Source: Desulfobulbaceae bacterium (GTDB lineage: Bacteria > Bacteroidota > Ignavibacteria > Kapaibacteriales > UBA2268). Taken from it: a stretch of 64,000 bases of DNA. The DNA lies in the NCBI GenBank assembly GCA_018335795.1, contig JAGXRP010000033.1, forward strand, positions 317,973 to 381,972, written 5' to 3'. This document shows positions 45,517 to 54,479 of this stretch, one piece after another. Position 1 is the first letter of the stretch. Every line of letters begins with the position of its first letter. The notes beneath the pieces are model-generated. The model was not told the origin of the DNA. It was given only the letters and a program-made list of their open reading frames with translations, and did no database searches. The position numbers were made by a program, and so were the translations under genes.

Positions 45517-46434
45517 TTATTTATTATCAAATAGCATAGTTAGAAGTGCCATCCGAACGTAGATACCGTTTTCGGATTGGCGGAAGTATTTGGCGCGATG
45601 GTCTGAGTCAACCTCATGGCTAATTTCGACCGAACGTGGCAGTGGGTGCATGATTATTGCGTCGTTTTTCATGACTTTCAATACATCAGAATCAATATTA
45701 TAGACTGATAAATCAATCTTTTTCGATTTCAATCTATCTTGGTTGATTCTGGTTTGGTAAATAACATCAACTTTATTCACAATACCTTTAGTAGTGTTAG
45801 CCAATTCGTAGCTCACATTTCGTTTATCGAGATATTCCAAAATGTCGGGCTTGATTTGCATTTCATCGGGCGCTATAAAATAAAGTTTTGTTCTGTCATA
45901 TTTCGAAAGTAAATATGCCAAAGAGCGAACTGTTCTGCCGGTATCCAAAGCACCGATAAAAGCAACAGACATACCTTCGAGCGTGTTACATTCGCTGTAA
46001 ATGGTATATAAATCCAGTAGTGCTTGAGTCGGGTGCTGTCCACCTGAGCCGTCACCTGCATTAATGATAGGTACTGTTGAAACAGATGCTGCACGCTCTG
46101 CCCCACCCTCTTCTACGTGACGAAGAACGATTACATCCGAGTAATGAGCTATAATGCGGATTGTATCTTCGAGCTTTTCGCCTTCAATTTCGGAAGAAAA
46201 TTCGCCCGCTTGTTCCGTTGTGAGAACTTTGCCCCCAAGACGGTACATAGCCGATGCAAATGAAAATCGAGTTCGCGTGGAAGGTCTATAGAACAAATTT
46301 GCCATGATTTTATTCTCATAATCCTTTGTTCCACCACGAGCAACGATTTTCTTCATCAACTCGGTACGTTCAAACAATTCCTTGATTTTAGGCAAAGTGA
46401 ACTGTTGAGATTCGATTACATGATTTAGTGTCAT
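45517..46434 (-). CDS. pyrB: Aspartate carbamoyltransferase-like protein with altered active-site residues
   Basis: 305 aa. The carbamoyl-phosphate motif STRTR (52-56), HPTQ (134-137), QTR in the 230s loop and HPLPR with YFRQSENGIYVRMALL identify the ATCase side of the family, not OTCase (which has HCLP). Differences from usual ATCases: the residue before PSTRTR is Arg50 where Glu is normal, the 80s-loop Lys84 that enters the neighbouring active site is Glu84 (SSEIEGE in place of the usual SSxxKGE), and GDGSGGQHPTQ has one extra residue. It sits between carbamate kinase and rocD. It may be a functional ATCase of a divergent clade, or a carbamoyltransferase with another acceptor. I see no pyrI. 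Confidence 0.8.
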   Translation of the reverse strand: MTLNHVIESQQFTLPKIKELFERTELMKKIVARGGTKDYENKIMANLFYRPSTRTRFSFASAMYRLGGKVLTTEQAGEFSSEIEGEKLEDTIRIIAHYSDVIVLRHVEEGGAERAASVSTVPIINAGDGSGGQHPTQALLDLYTIYSECNTLEGMSVAFIGALDTGRTVRSLAYLLSKYDRTKLYFIAPDEMQIKPDILEYLDKRNVSYELANTTKGIVNKVDVIYQTRINQDRLKSKKIDLSVYNIDSDVLKVMKNDAIIMHPLPRSVEISHEVDSDHRAKYFRQSENGIYVRMALLTMLFDNK

Positions 46435-46485
46435 TTTTTTCTCTTATTTAAAAATTAATCAATTTTATTTATTGATATTGGCAAA

Positions 46486-47427
46486 TTATATTTTAATATG
46501 TGTTCCGGCATTACCTTCCAAAGCATCCATCAGATGTTCGTATGATGTAATAATAGCGTGACGTCCGCCGTTGTGAATGTATTTTACAACAGATTCTACC
46601 TTTGGTCCCATACTTCCAGCGGGAAATTGACCGGCATTGTGGTATTCCATAAGTTGGTCTGTAGTGACTTCTCGTAAACCCTTTTGTGTTTTCTTTTTGA
46701 AATCAATATAAACTTGGTCAGCGTCAGTCGAGATGATGAACAAATCAACATCAAGTTTGTTTGCTAACAAAGATGATGACCTATCCTTATCAATTACGGC
46801 TTCGCTACCGACAATTACACCTTTTCCTTTGTCTATAACGGGAATACCGCCACCACCAAGAGCAATAACTACAGCACCGAATTCAATAACTTTATTTATA
46901 ATTTCAAGTTGAAGCACTTTTTTCGGTTCAGGTGAAGCAACTACTCTTCTGTAACCCCGTGCCGCATCTTCTACAACGTCCCAACCGAGATTTCGCTTCT
47001 TTTCCAATGCCACTTCTTTGGTGTAAAACGGACCAATCGGCTTTGTTGGATTTTTGAACGCAGCATCTTCGGGGTCAACGGCAACCATAGTCGGTATAGT
47101 AGTCACAATATGTTCTAGTCCGTTTTGACGAAGTTCATATTCTAAAGCTCGATGCATGATATATCCGATTTCGCTTTGAGTTGTTGCGACGCACATATCC
47201 AAAGTATGAGTATAAACTTCGCTTGCTGCGCGTTCCGACCTGAGCAATGCAGCACCGGCTTGCGGTCCGTTTCCATGAGTAACAACAACGTGCCAACCTG
47301 ATTTAATCATCTGTACGATGCTTTTGGCAGTTTGGTGAGCATTGTAATATTGTTCTTCGATTGTACCGCGTTCGCCGGCTTTAATCAAGGAATTGCCGCC
47401 TACAGCGATTAGTGCTTTCTTGTGCAT
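46486..47427 (-). CDS. arcC: Carbamate kinase
   Basis: 313 aa from the ATG at 47427; a GTG three codons earlier would overlap the argF stop. Amino-acid kinase fold: ALIAVGGNSLIKAG, WHVVVTHGNGPQAGAALLRSE, CVATTQSEIGYIMHRALE, a VVASPEPKKVLQLE segment, VIALGGGGIPVI, VIDKDRSSSLLANKLDVDLFIISTDADQVYIDF, and FPAGSMGPKVESVVKYIHNGG. It makes ATP from carbamoyl phosphate and ADP in the catabolic direction. It directly follows argF, as in arginine deiminase-type pathways, but no arginine deiminase gene is in the window. Confidence 0.95.
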   Translation of the reverse strand: MHKKALIAVGGNSLIKAGERGTIEEQYYNAHQTAKSIVQMIKSGWHVVVTHGNGPQAGAALLRSERAASEVYTHTLDMCVATTQSEIGYIMHRALEYELRQNGLEHIVTTIPTMVAVDPEDAAFKNPTKPIGPFYTKEVALEKKRNLGWDVVEDAARGYRRVVASPEPKKVLQLEIINKVIEFGAVVIALGGGGIPVIDKGKGVIVGSEAVIDKDRSSSLLANKLDVDLFIISTDADQVYIDFKKKTQKGLREVTTDQLMEYHNAGQFPAGSMGPKVESVVKYIHNGGRHAIITSYEHLMDALEGNAGTHIKI

Positions 47428-47428
47428 T

Positions 47429-48349
47429 TTAGTCACGCTTCATGAGTTGATACATAATTGCTTTTTGAGCATGAAGCCTGTTTTCAGCTTGGGGGAATAC
47501 AACTGAATTTGGAGCATCAATTACGCCGTCAGTTACTTCCCAACCGCGATGTGCAGGTAAGCAGTGCATAAAAATTGCATCTGATTTTGCTTTTGACATC
47601 AAATCTTCGTTCACCTGATAAGGCATAAAAATAGCTTTACGTATTTCAGTTTCAGATTCTTGTCCCATCGAAGCCCAAACATCAGTATAAACGGCATCTG
47701 CATTTGCGACAGCTTTTGCAGGGTCGTGCTCGACAACAATCTTTGCACCTGTTTCTTTAGCATCTTCAACAGCTTGTTGATATGCCATCAAGTTTGGCTC
47801 ATATCCTCTGGGGCAACCGATTGTCACGTCAACGCCAAGCCTTGCACCTGCATCCATCAACGAATGAGCAACATTATTGCCATCACCCATGTAGGTAAGT
47901 TTCAAACCTTTGAAACTGCCTTTGTATTCTTTGATTGTCAGGAAATCCGCCATAGCTTGACAAGGGTGTGAATAATCGGTCAAACCGTTGATAATCGGAA
48001 TAGAAGCATACTTAGACATATTTTCGACAATGTCGTGCCCGAATGTACGAATCATGATGCCTTGCACCATGCGTTCGAGATTTTTCGCTACATCGTAAAC
48101 AGATTCACGTTTTCCGAGATTGATTTCAGCAGGAGATAAGTATAATGAATATCCACCAAGTTGTTGGATTCCAACGTCGAAAGTTGTGCGAGTTCTGAGA
48201 GATGGCTTTTCGAATATCATAGCCAATGTTTCGCCTTGTAGCGCTGTTGCATATTTTTTTCTATCTTTTTTCATTTCGAGAGCAATCTCGAAAGTTTCGT
48301 GAATTTCCGGGTTCGTAAAGTCACGAACCATTAAAAAATCTTTAGTCAT
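47429..48349 (-). CDS. argF: Ornithine carbamoyltransferase
   Basis: 306 aa. OTCase motifs: FEKPSLRTRTTFDVGIQQLGG (carbamoyl-phosphate loop), NLGKRESVYDVAKNLERMVQGIMIRTF, LTDYSHPCQAMADFLTI (HPCQ), YMGDGNNVAHS, and the ornithine-side FMHCLPAHRG. The start at 48349 has AAGGT upstream. With carbamate kinase 1 nt downstream, the catabolic direction (citrulline plus phosphate to ornithine plus carbamoyl phosphate) is likely; an anabolic role cannot be excluded because carAB is also on this contig. No knotted-fold Pro-rich loop indicating an acetylornithine substrate is seen. Confidence 0.93.
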   Translation of the reverse strand: MTKDFLMVRDFTNPEIHETFEIALEMKKDRKKYATALQGETLAMIFEKPSLRTRTTFDVGIQQLGGYSLYLSPAEINLGKRESVYDVAKNLERMVQGIMIRTFGHDIVENMSKYASIPIINGLTDYSHPCQAMADFLTIKEYKGSFKGLKLTYMGDGNNVAHSLMDAGARLGVDVTIGCPRGYEPNLMAYQQAVEDAKETGAKIVVEHDPAKAVANADAVYTDVWASMGQESETEIRKAIFMPYQVNEDLMSKAKSDAIFMHCLPAHRGWEVTDGVIDAPNSVVFPQAENRLHAQKAIMYQLMKRD

Positions 48350-48813
48350 AATGATACCTTTTGAATATTATTTATTAAAATTTTAAAATATTTAGAAGCA
48401 AAGTAATGAATAGGTAAGATGCTACGCTAAACCGGAGCATCAGTTGTATAGTGTTTGAATTGGTTTATTTTCCAAGCTCTATTTTTAGGACGCTCAAATC
48501 CAAATGGCTTCTCGAGAGAGATTTTGATATTAAAACAAAATATATTTAAACTTTTTTTCATAAACTTGTCATGTTACTGTATTACAAAATTATGAAAATT
48601 TGGGGACATTAACTAAAAAAAATGGGGATTGTCTTAACATTGCAACCAATTTTTTCGGGGGGAAAATTCACCGCACTCCGTTCTTACTCTTCGACCCCAA
48701 GTTTCCAGGCACAGTTATGTATTTTTTTAATGGTGTTTGTTTGATGTGATACACTTTTGGTCAGAATAGTGTTCTAACTGCAAACAGAGCGCTTTGTTTT
48801 ATAGAGGCTATGT
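48350..48813. other. 464-bp intergenic region, mostly featureless
   Basis: Between the argF start and the stop of the T9SS propeller gene. It contains a 6-bp stem hairpin (GATGCT/AGCATC, 48418-48441), several T runs, and a locally more GC-rich patch at about 48655-48710. No open frame with a ribosome site, no tRNA and no promoter consensus were found. The two nearby GGGGA-containing segments (48602 and 48622) may be fragments of something lost. Confidence 0.45.
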
Positions 48814-50040
48814 TTACTCCACCACTAAAAATTTACTTACATATTCCTTGCTTCCATCCTTGATATGTAGAAAGTAAGTACCGCTTATGAGCTTTATAGG
48901 TATTCGGATCTCATTCGTTGATGTATTCAGATTTATTTTACGAATAACTCTTCCGTTCACATCCGTTATACTGCAACTGATTTGATTTGTTACAAATGTG
49001 AAATTACGAGTACTTAGGCTATTGTTAGTATATTCAACCATAAACGGATTTGTGATTTTCGGTTCTATACTAGCTCCAGTCAAGATTTTTTCAAAATCGT
49101 AGCAATATAAAAACCCATAAATAACTATCATAGTATTATTAGTTATGTTATGTACAGCATTACCTCCGGAATTATTTATTGAATAGAGAATTTGGTCATT
49201 ATCCAATTTAACAAGATTAAGTTCTGGAGGGTCAATTTTTCCATTACCTATTGCAATGAAATCATTTGTAACAAATCCAAAACCATATATGGAACCGTCA
49301 TACTTATTAAGAGAAAAATTATCTGTATCATAAATATATAGTATAGCACCTAATAAACTAAAACCCACCAATCTCGAATCTGTTGAGAATATGATTGAGC
49401 GAACTTCATTGGCGTTCTCGAATTCACCCAATATTTTGATTGGCTCAAGTGTTTGTGCATCCCATAATACAAGGTGTGTGTAATCATCCACTCCATCCCG
49501 ATGTCTACCACCAGTTGCAACAAATCTACCGTCAGGAGAAACGGCTATGATGCCTGTAGTTGTATTCTTTAAGCTATTTTCACTTACCCTATATCCTTTA
49601 GTTTCAATATTATATGACATAAGTTCCAAATTTCCGTTAAGTACTCCAACTGGCTCATTCCAATAGCAAACCAAAGTTTTGCTGTCAGGCATAAATTTTG
49701 CAGATGTATTTATTTGTGTATAACGAACTATGACTTCTTCCGTTTCGTAATCTATTACGCACATCCAGTCAGTTAAAGCAGAGATATACTTTCCGTCAGG
49801 ACTAACGTCATAAAAAACAGTTGGATATGGGAACTCCCTGATGATTTCCCCTGTATTGCCGTCAAGTTCTACCTCTGTTGAGTGTTTTCCTGCAAGAATA
49901 TTGCCATTCGGGAGTACAAGGAAACGGGTATAATAATTCTCCGTCACCCAAAGTAGATTTGGGTCGGGGTCAGGCTCTTGAGCCAGTGTAGGGTTGCAAA
50001 ACAGCATTGCAACTGCGAGAAATAAAAATGCTCGTTTCAT
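48814..50040 (-). CDS. Secreted WD40/beta-propeller-like protein with T9SS sorting domain
   Basis: 408 aa from the ATG at 50040, with AAGGAG six bases upstream and a signal peptide (MKRAFLFLAVAMLFCNPTLAQ). Residues ~28-325 contain WD-like repeats: LAGKHSTEVELDGNTGEIIREF, DVSPDGKYISALTDWMCVIDYETEEVIVRY, AVSPDGRFVATGGRHRD...LVLWDAQTLEPIKILGEF, IIFSTDSRLVGFSLLGAILYIYD. The last ~80 residues are a T9SS type A domain (CSITDVNGRVIRKINLN ... LISGTYFLHIKDG ... KFLVVE). It is therefore a surface or released propeller, probably protein-binding. No enzyme motif is seen. It is divergent from the exonuclease III gene. Confidence 0.82.
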   Translation of the reverse strand: MKRAFLFLAVAMLFCNPTLAQEPDPDPNLLWVTENYYTRFLVLPNGNILAGKHSTEVELDGNTGEIIREFPYPTVFYDVSPDGKYISALTDWMCVIDYETEEVIVRYTQINTSAKFMPDSKTLVCYWNEPVGVLNGNLELMSYNIETKGYRVSENSLKNTTTGIIAVSPDGRFVATGGRHRDGVDDYTHLVLWDAQTLEPIKILGEFENANEVRSIIFSTDSRLVGFSLLGAILYIYDTDNFSLNKYDGSIYGFGFVTNDFIAIGNGKIDPPELNLVKLDNDQILYSINNSGGNAVHNITNNTMIVIYGFLYCYDFEKILTGASIEPKITNPFMVEYTNNSLSTRNFTFVTNQISCSITDVNGRVIRKINLNTSTNEIRIPIKLISGTYFLHIKDGSKEYVSKFLVVE

Positions 50041-50226
50041 AAATTCTCCTTGAAATACATTTTCCGTATATATACTATGACACATGAACGCCGAATTTAT
50101 CTCAAAATTAGAGAAAAATTGGTAAATATGATTACAATCGTTCACAAAGATGTCTCTGAAACTAAGATTATAATTTTTTTCGATAATTTTCGTATTGACT
50201 AAAATATTAAATATGAGAATAGTAAA

Positions 50227-51033
50227 ATGAAAATAATATCTTGGAATATAAATGGAATCCGCTCCTTACTAGGGCAAAATCCTTCGCGTAAATATGACCA
50301 AGTATCACGTGATAACAAGCTGTTCGCCTTTATCGAGCAGGAAAACCCCGACATCATAATGTTGCAAGAAACAAAGGCAGAACCCGAACAAATCCATCCT
50401 GAGTTGAGATTTCCTCCCGGCTATGTAGGCTATTTCAATCATTCCAAAGCTCGTAAAGGCTATAGTGGCGTTGTAACGTACTCAAAAATTGAAGCGATAC
50501 GCTCTGCAAAAAGCATAGGTATTGACATATTTGATATCGAGGGGCGAGTATCCGAGACTGAGTTCAAGGATTTCGTTCTTTTTAATATTTATTTCCCAAA
50601 TGGCACTTCCGGAATGAACAGAGTTGAGTATAAGCTCGAATTTTACGATGCACTTTTCAATCATGTCGAAAGAGTCAGAGCTACAGGCAAACCTATCATA
50701 ATCAGTGGCGACTATAATACTGCTCATTTCCCGATTGATTTGGCTCGCCCAAAGGAAAATGAAGACGTATCGGGCTTTTTGCCAATCGAAAGAGAAAAAT
50801 TGGACCAAATTGTGAATATGGGCTATGTTGATACTTTCCGAATGTTTAATAATGATGGCGATAATTATACTTGGTGGAGCCAACGTGGAAGAGCCAGAGA
50901 GAATAACATAGGCTGGCGGATTGATTATCATTTTGTGACGGACAATTTCACAAATGCTGTTCGAAATTCTTACCATATGCCGGATGTGCATGGCTCCGAC
51001 CACTGTCCTATAGTTTTAGAAATTGACGCATAA
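50227..51033 (+). CDS. xth: Exodeoxyribonuclease III / AP endonuclease
   Basis: 268 aa of the EEP superfamily. Motifs: MKIISWNINGIRS (Asn7), IIMLQETKAEPEQ (metal Glu), GYSGVVTYSK, FNIYFPNGT, SGDYNTAHFPIDLARPKEN (Asp-Asn), TWWSQRGRARENNIGWRIDY, and SDHCPIVLEID (catalytic Asp-His). It resembles the ExoA subclass that incises DNA at abasic sites. The ATG at 50227 is the only sensible start. A haem-binding protein gene follows after 14 nt. Confidence 0.95.
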   Translation: MKIISWNINGIRSLLGQNPSRKYDQVSRDNKLFAFIEQENPDIIMLQETKAEPEQIHPELRFPPGYVGYFNHSKARKGYSGVVTYSKIEAIRSAKSIGIDIFDIEGRVSETEFKDFVLFNIYFPNGTSGMNRVEYKLEFYDALFNHVERVRATGKPIIISGDYNTAHFPIDLARPKENEDVSGFLPIEREKLDQIVNMGYVDTFRMFNNDGDNYTWWSQRGRARENNIGWRIDYHFVTDNFTNAVRNSYHMPDVHGSDHCPIVLEIDA

Positions 51034-51047
51034 ATTTTGGAGAAATC

Positions 51048-51518
51048 ATGGCAACTAAAAAAATAAATATTTGGGTTATAATTGTTCTTGTGGTTTTAAT
51101 CGGGATTCAATTTATTCCGGTTGACCGTTCAAATCCCCCTGTAAATTACGAACCCGATTGGGATTCACCCAGGACTAAAGAACTTTTTGCCCGTGCTTGT
51201 ATGGATTGCCACAGCAACGAAACTGTCTGGCCCTGGTATTCATACGTGGCACCATTTTCGTTCATGGTGGACTACGACATTAAAAAAGGTCGTGAATATT
51301 TCAATATCTCCGAGCCTGTTTTGGAGCACGCTAATGATGCCGGACGCGAAGTCAAGCGTGGTGACATGCCGGTCAGATTGTACTCGCTAATTCACTCAAA
51401 AGCACGACTAACAGAAGATGAAAAGATTGAATTCATCAAGGGTTTGGAGGCTACTTTCGGCACGAGCAAGAATCCTCACAAATACGAAAGCATTTACTCG
51501 CATCCTGAGGAAGAGTAG
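51048..51518 (+). CDS. Haem-binding domain protein (Haem_bd, single CXXCH)
   Basis: 156 aa. GGAG precedes the ATG. One N-terminal membrane segment (INIWVIIVLVVLIGIQFIPV, ~5-24) anchors a periplasmic domain. The motif ACMDCHSNETVWPWYSYVAPFSFMVDYDIKKGREYFNIS is the signature of the Haem_bd family (PF14376): CXXCH for covalent haem and the following Trp-Pro-Trp-Tyr. The rest includes GDMPVRLYSLIHSKARLTEDEKIEFIKGL, typical of the C-terminal half. It is probably an electron-transfer or sensor haem protein; the partner is unknown. Confidence 0.9.
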   Translation: MATKKINIWVIIVLVVLIGIQFIPVDRSNPPVNYEPDWDSPRTKELFARACMDCHSNETVWPWYSYVAPFSFMVDYDIKKGREYFNISEPVLEHANDAGREVKRGDMPVRLYSLIHSKARLTEDEKIEFIKGLEATFGTSKNPHKYESIYSHPEEE

Positions 51519-51523
51519 TCGCC

Positions 51524-51904
51524 TTATTGAGTGTATCTAACTTTGCAAGCCTGCAATCTCAATTTTCGTGAAATCGCGGCTCTATTTTTTGCGATTAATC
51601 TATAAAATGGATTTGCCAATAAGGAACAAAACTTATTGGCAAATATTCCGGAAATATTATATGGAAATTTGAGCGATTTTGCAATCTCGAAAATCGCAAG
51701 CGATTCTGTAAAAAACACACCATTTTTGACTAAAATGACGGTTTTTGAAGCTAATTCTATGTCTAAATTTAGCTTTTTGCTTACTTCGTGATTTTCGTCA
51801 AACGGTATAATTTCAAATTCCCGATTATCCAATCTGCGAGAAAGCCAATCAGCAGAATAAGAGCAAATGCCGCAATCACCATCGTAAAAAATGATTTTTT
51901 TCAT
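51524..51904 (-). CDS. DCC family thiol-disulfide oxidoreductase (DUF393)
   Basis: 126 aa. The defining N-terminal motif is present: IFYDGDCGICSYSADWLSRRL with the DxDCxxC active site at about residues 8-14. A VILVKNGVFFTESLAIFEIAKSL segment follows, and RNPFYRLIAKNR-like ends are seen as NPFYRLIAKNRAAISRKL. The fold is thioredoxin-like and the substrate is unknown. It overlaps the end of purD by one base, so the two are cotranscribed. It ends 5 bp from the converging haem-binding gene. Confidence 0.9.
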   Translation of the reverse strand: MKKIIFYDGDCGICSYSADWLSRRLDNREFEIIPFDENHEVSKKLNLDIELASKTVILVKNGVFFTESLAIFEIAKSLKFPYNISGIFANKFCSLLANPFYRLIAKNRAAISRKLRLQACKVRYTQ

Positions 51905-53181
51905 TAAAAATATTTCAGTCCTTTAAATCCTATGTCCTTTCTGTAAATCATTTTGTAAAAACCAATGTGACTGACAGCATCATAAGCATTAGCGATGGAT
52001 TCGGCTAATGAATTACCTTTTGCGGTAACTCCAAGTACTCTACCGCCATTCGTAAAGATTTTACCGGATTCGGATTTCGTTCCTGCGTGATAAACATTTG
52101 CCCCGTTATTGACAGCTTTTTCTATTCCGATAATCTCGAACCCTTTTTCATAATCGTCGGGATAACCACCTGAAGCAAGAACTACGCATGTTGAAAAAGT
52201 ATTTTCGAGAACTTTTACGGTATTTTTATCAATTTTGCCGGTCGCTGCTGTATAGAGCAACTTCGCAAAGTCACCATCGAGCAATTCAAGCACTGCTTGT
52301 GTTTCGGGGTCTCCGAATCTAACATTGAATTCTACAACGCTCGGCTCATCTTTATCAATCATCAATCCGCAATAAAGGCAGCCAACAAATGGAGTGCCTT
52401 CCTTTTGCAAACCGGCTAAGAGCGGCTTAATGACTCTTTCCTCAACTTTTCGGAGTACAGAATCTGTTGCAATCGGAGCAGGGGCGAACGCACCCATTCC
52501 GCCTGTATTTTTACCCTCATCATTATCGAACTGTCGCTTATGGTCTTGCGATGCAGGCGTCAAAAAGTAATCCTTACCATCGCAGATTGCAAAAATTGAT
52601 GCTTCCTCACCACGAAGAAATTCTTCAATGACAACTCTATTCCCGGCATTTCCGAACAATCCAGAGAACATTTCATCTAAAGCAATGTGAGCATCATAAT
52701 GATTTTCGGCTATAATTACACCCTTACCTGCTGCCAATCCATCAGCTTTGAGCACAATCGGGAGAGAGTGACCGTCAATGTATTGATGCGCTACATCGTG
52801 TTGTGATACAGTAAAAGTTCTGTAACCTGCTGTCGGTATCTTAAATTTGAGCATCATAGCCTTGGCAAAATCTTTGGAAGATTCCAATTTTGCAGCAGCA
52901 GAAATAGGACCGAAGACATTGATACCTTCGAGAATCAGTCTATCAGCCAATCCATCTGCCAAAGGTTGCTCGGGACCGACTACGACGAGGTCAATTGAAT
53001 TTTGTTTGCAAAATTTGCAAATGCTGTTGAAATCTTCAACTTTTATATTGACATGTTGAAAAGTTTTTAATATACCCGGATTTCCGGGCAAAGCGTACAA
53101 CATTCCGACTGATGGCGAATCAGCAATAGCACGAGCCAAAGCGTGTTCTCTGCCTCCACTTCCTATTAATAGTATGTTCAT
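51904..53181 (-). CDS. purD: Phosphoribosylamine-glycine ligase
   Basis: 425 aa, second step of purine synthesis (GAR synthetase). ATP-grasp enzyme: MNILLIGSGGREHALARAIADSP, LVVVGPEQPLADGLAD, GPISAAAKLESSKDFAKAMM, IVLKADGLAAGKGVIIAE, EEFLRGEEASIFAICDG, DHKRQFDNDEGKNTGGMGAFAP, GCLYCGLMI and EFNVRFGDPETQAVLELLDGD. Length and motifs are normal. It is divergent from recA across 131 bp, in which I see no clear LexA box. Confidence 0.97.
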   Translation of the reverse strand: MNILLIGSGGREHALARAIADSPSVGMLYALPGNPGILKTFQHVNIKVEDFNSICKFCKQNSIDLVVVGPEQPLADGLADRLILEGINVFGPISAAAKLESSKDFAKAMMLKFKIPTAGYRTFTVSQHDVAHQYIDGHSLPIVLKADGLAAGKGVIIAENHYDAHIALDEMFSGLFGNAGNRVVIEEFLRGEEASIFAICDGKDYFLTPASQDHKRQFDNDEGKNTGGMGAFAPAPIATDSVLRKVEERVIKPLLAGLQKEGTPFVGCLYCGLMIDKDEPSVVEFNVRFGDPETQAVLELLDGDFAKLLYTAATGKIDKNTVKVLENTFSTCVVLASGGYPDDYEKGFEIIGIEKAVNNGANVYHAGTKSESGKIFTNGGRVLGVTAKGNSLAESIANAYDAVSHIGFYKMIYRKDIGFKGLKYF

Positions 53182-53312
53182 TTTCGTAAATTATTATTCT
53201 GAGATTTCAAAAAAATTCAACTGCAATGTAACATTATTTAAAATAAATATCGAAGTTTGAACGAAATATTTTATTTTGCTTATCTGATTTTATACATTTT
53301 CAAATAAGAATT

Positions 53313-54353
53313 ATGGCAAAAGAAACACCTCATACCTCCACGTCCATCAAGTTAATGGACGACAAAATGAAAGCCGTTCAAATTGCAATTGACCAAATTG
53401 AACGAGCACACGGCAAAGGCTCTATAATGCGACTCAACGACCAACATGTCGTAAACGTAGAAGCAATCTCGACCGGATGCCTTTCACTTGATGCCGCAAT
53501 TGGTATCGGTGGCGTACCACGTGGCAGAATAATCGAAATTTTCGGTCCCGAATCATCAGGGAAAACCACTGTTTGTTTGCACGTAATCGCCGAAGCCCAA
53601 AAAAATGGCGGTTTGGCTGCATTTGTGGACACCGAACATGCTCTCGATATTAATTATGCCCAAAGGCTTGGTATTGACCTCAACAATCTTTTATTATCTC
53701 AACCTGAGTTTGGTGAACAAGCTCTTGAAATCGTCGAAACCTTGGTTAGAAGCGGTGCAATTGACGTTGTTGTAGTTGACTCTGTCGCTGCTCTTACTCC
53801 GAGAGTAGAAATTGAAGGTGATATGGGCGATGCTCAAATGGGTTCGCAAGCGAGATTGATGTCCCAGGCTATGCGTAAATTAAACGCTGCTATCGGCAAA
53901 TCCAAAACCACAGTAATTTTCACTAACCAACTCCGAAGCAAAATCGGCGTTATCTATGGCAATCCTGAAACTACAACAGGAGGAAATGCTCTAAAATTTT
54001 ATGCTTCTGTCCGAATTGACATCAGACGCAAAGAAGTTATCAAAGAAGGACAAGACATTATCGGTAATCGGGTTAGATGCAAAATTGTCAAGAATAAAGT
54101 TGCTCCTCCATTCAAGGAAGTCGAATTTGACATCATGTACAATGAAGGCATTTCGAAACTCGGCGATTTGATGGATGTTGCCACCGAATACGGAATCATT
54201 GTCAAAAGCGGCTCTTGGTACACATACGGAACTGATAGAGCACAAGGTCGCGAAGGCTTGAAGAAAATCCTCAGCGAGAACAAGGAATTGATGAAAAAGC
54301 TCGAACAAGACATGAAAGACGCTTGGGCAGGCAAGGCTAAGAAAGTAGAGTAA
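53313..54353 (+). CDS. recA: Recombinase RecA
   Basis: 346 aa. Homologous recombination and SOS co-protease. Walker A GPESSGKT at 78-85, the FVDTEHALD segment, Walker [11 protein letters not shown], loop L1 [23 protein letters not shown], loop L2 [37 protein letters not shown], and a C-terminal regulatory region with an acidic patch. Everything conserved is present. It is transcribed alone and followed by a terminator and a palindromic element. Confidence 0.98.
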   Translation: MAKETPHTSTSIKLMDDKMKAVQIAIDQIERAHGKGSIMRLNDQHVVNVEAISTGCLSLDAAIGIGGVPRGRIIEIFGPESSGKTTVCLHVIAEAQKNGGLAAFVDTEHALDINYAQRLGIDLNNLLLSQPEFGEQALEIVETLVRSGAIDVVVVDSVAALTPRVEIEGDMGDAQMGSQARLMSQAMRKLNAAIGKSKTTVIFTNQLRSKIGVIYGNPETTTGGNALKFYASVRIDIRRKEVIKEGQDIIGNRVRCKIVKNKVAPPFKEVEFDIMYNEGISKLGDLMDVATEYGIIVKSGSWYTYGTDRAQGREGLKKILSENKELMKKLEQDMKDAWAGKAKKVE

Positions 54354-54390
54354 TATTTTCTCGCTGTTAATTCGGTTCATTACTTTAAAA

Positions 54391-54423
54391 AAGAGCTTGT
54401 CCCAAAAGGACAGCTTTTTTTTT
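54391..54423 (+). terminator. Intrinsic terminator after recA (AGCTGTC family)
   Basis: Stem AGC(T)TGTCC / GGACAGCT with a CAAAA loop (about 54394-54414) and a T9 run. The core is shared with the terminators at 33613 and 44196. Confidence 0.85.
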
Positions 54424-54438
54424 GGACAATATAAAAAT

Positions 54439-54479
54439 CCCCCAAGCCTTTCCCCCTCTTGAAAGAGGGGGTTAGGGGG
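54439..54479. repeat. GC-rich palindromic extragenic element
   Basis: Two nested inverted repeats: inner CCCCCTC / GAGGGGG around TTGAAA and outer CCCCC / GGGGG with an asymmetric interior. It stands out sharply in AT-rich DNA. It lies in a 91-bp segment bounded by two copies of TTTTTGGACAA (54419-54429 and 54521-54531), which may mark an insertion. Confidence 0.75.

Noticed and set aside
48350-48813. Insertion-sequence remnant suggested by paired GGGGA-containing segments and a local GC rise
   Set aside because: No inverted ends, target duplication or transposase fragment could be recognised.
50482-51003. 173-codon frame on the minus strand inside the exonuclease III gene
   Set aside because: Antisense shadow of a gene with all catalytic residues; no start signal.
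53182-53312. LexA-type SOS box before recA
   Set aside because: No palindrome of a recognised LexA type was found in the recA-purD gap; regulators in this phylum differ, so absence is not informative.
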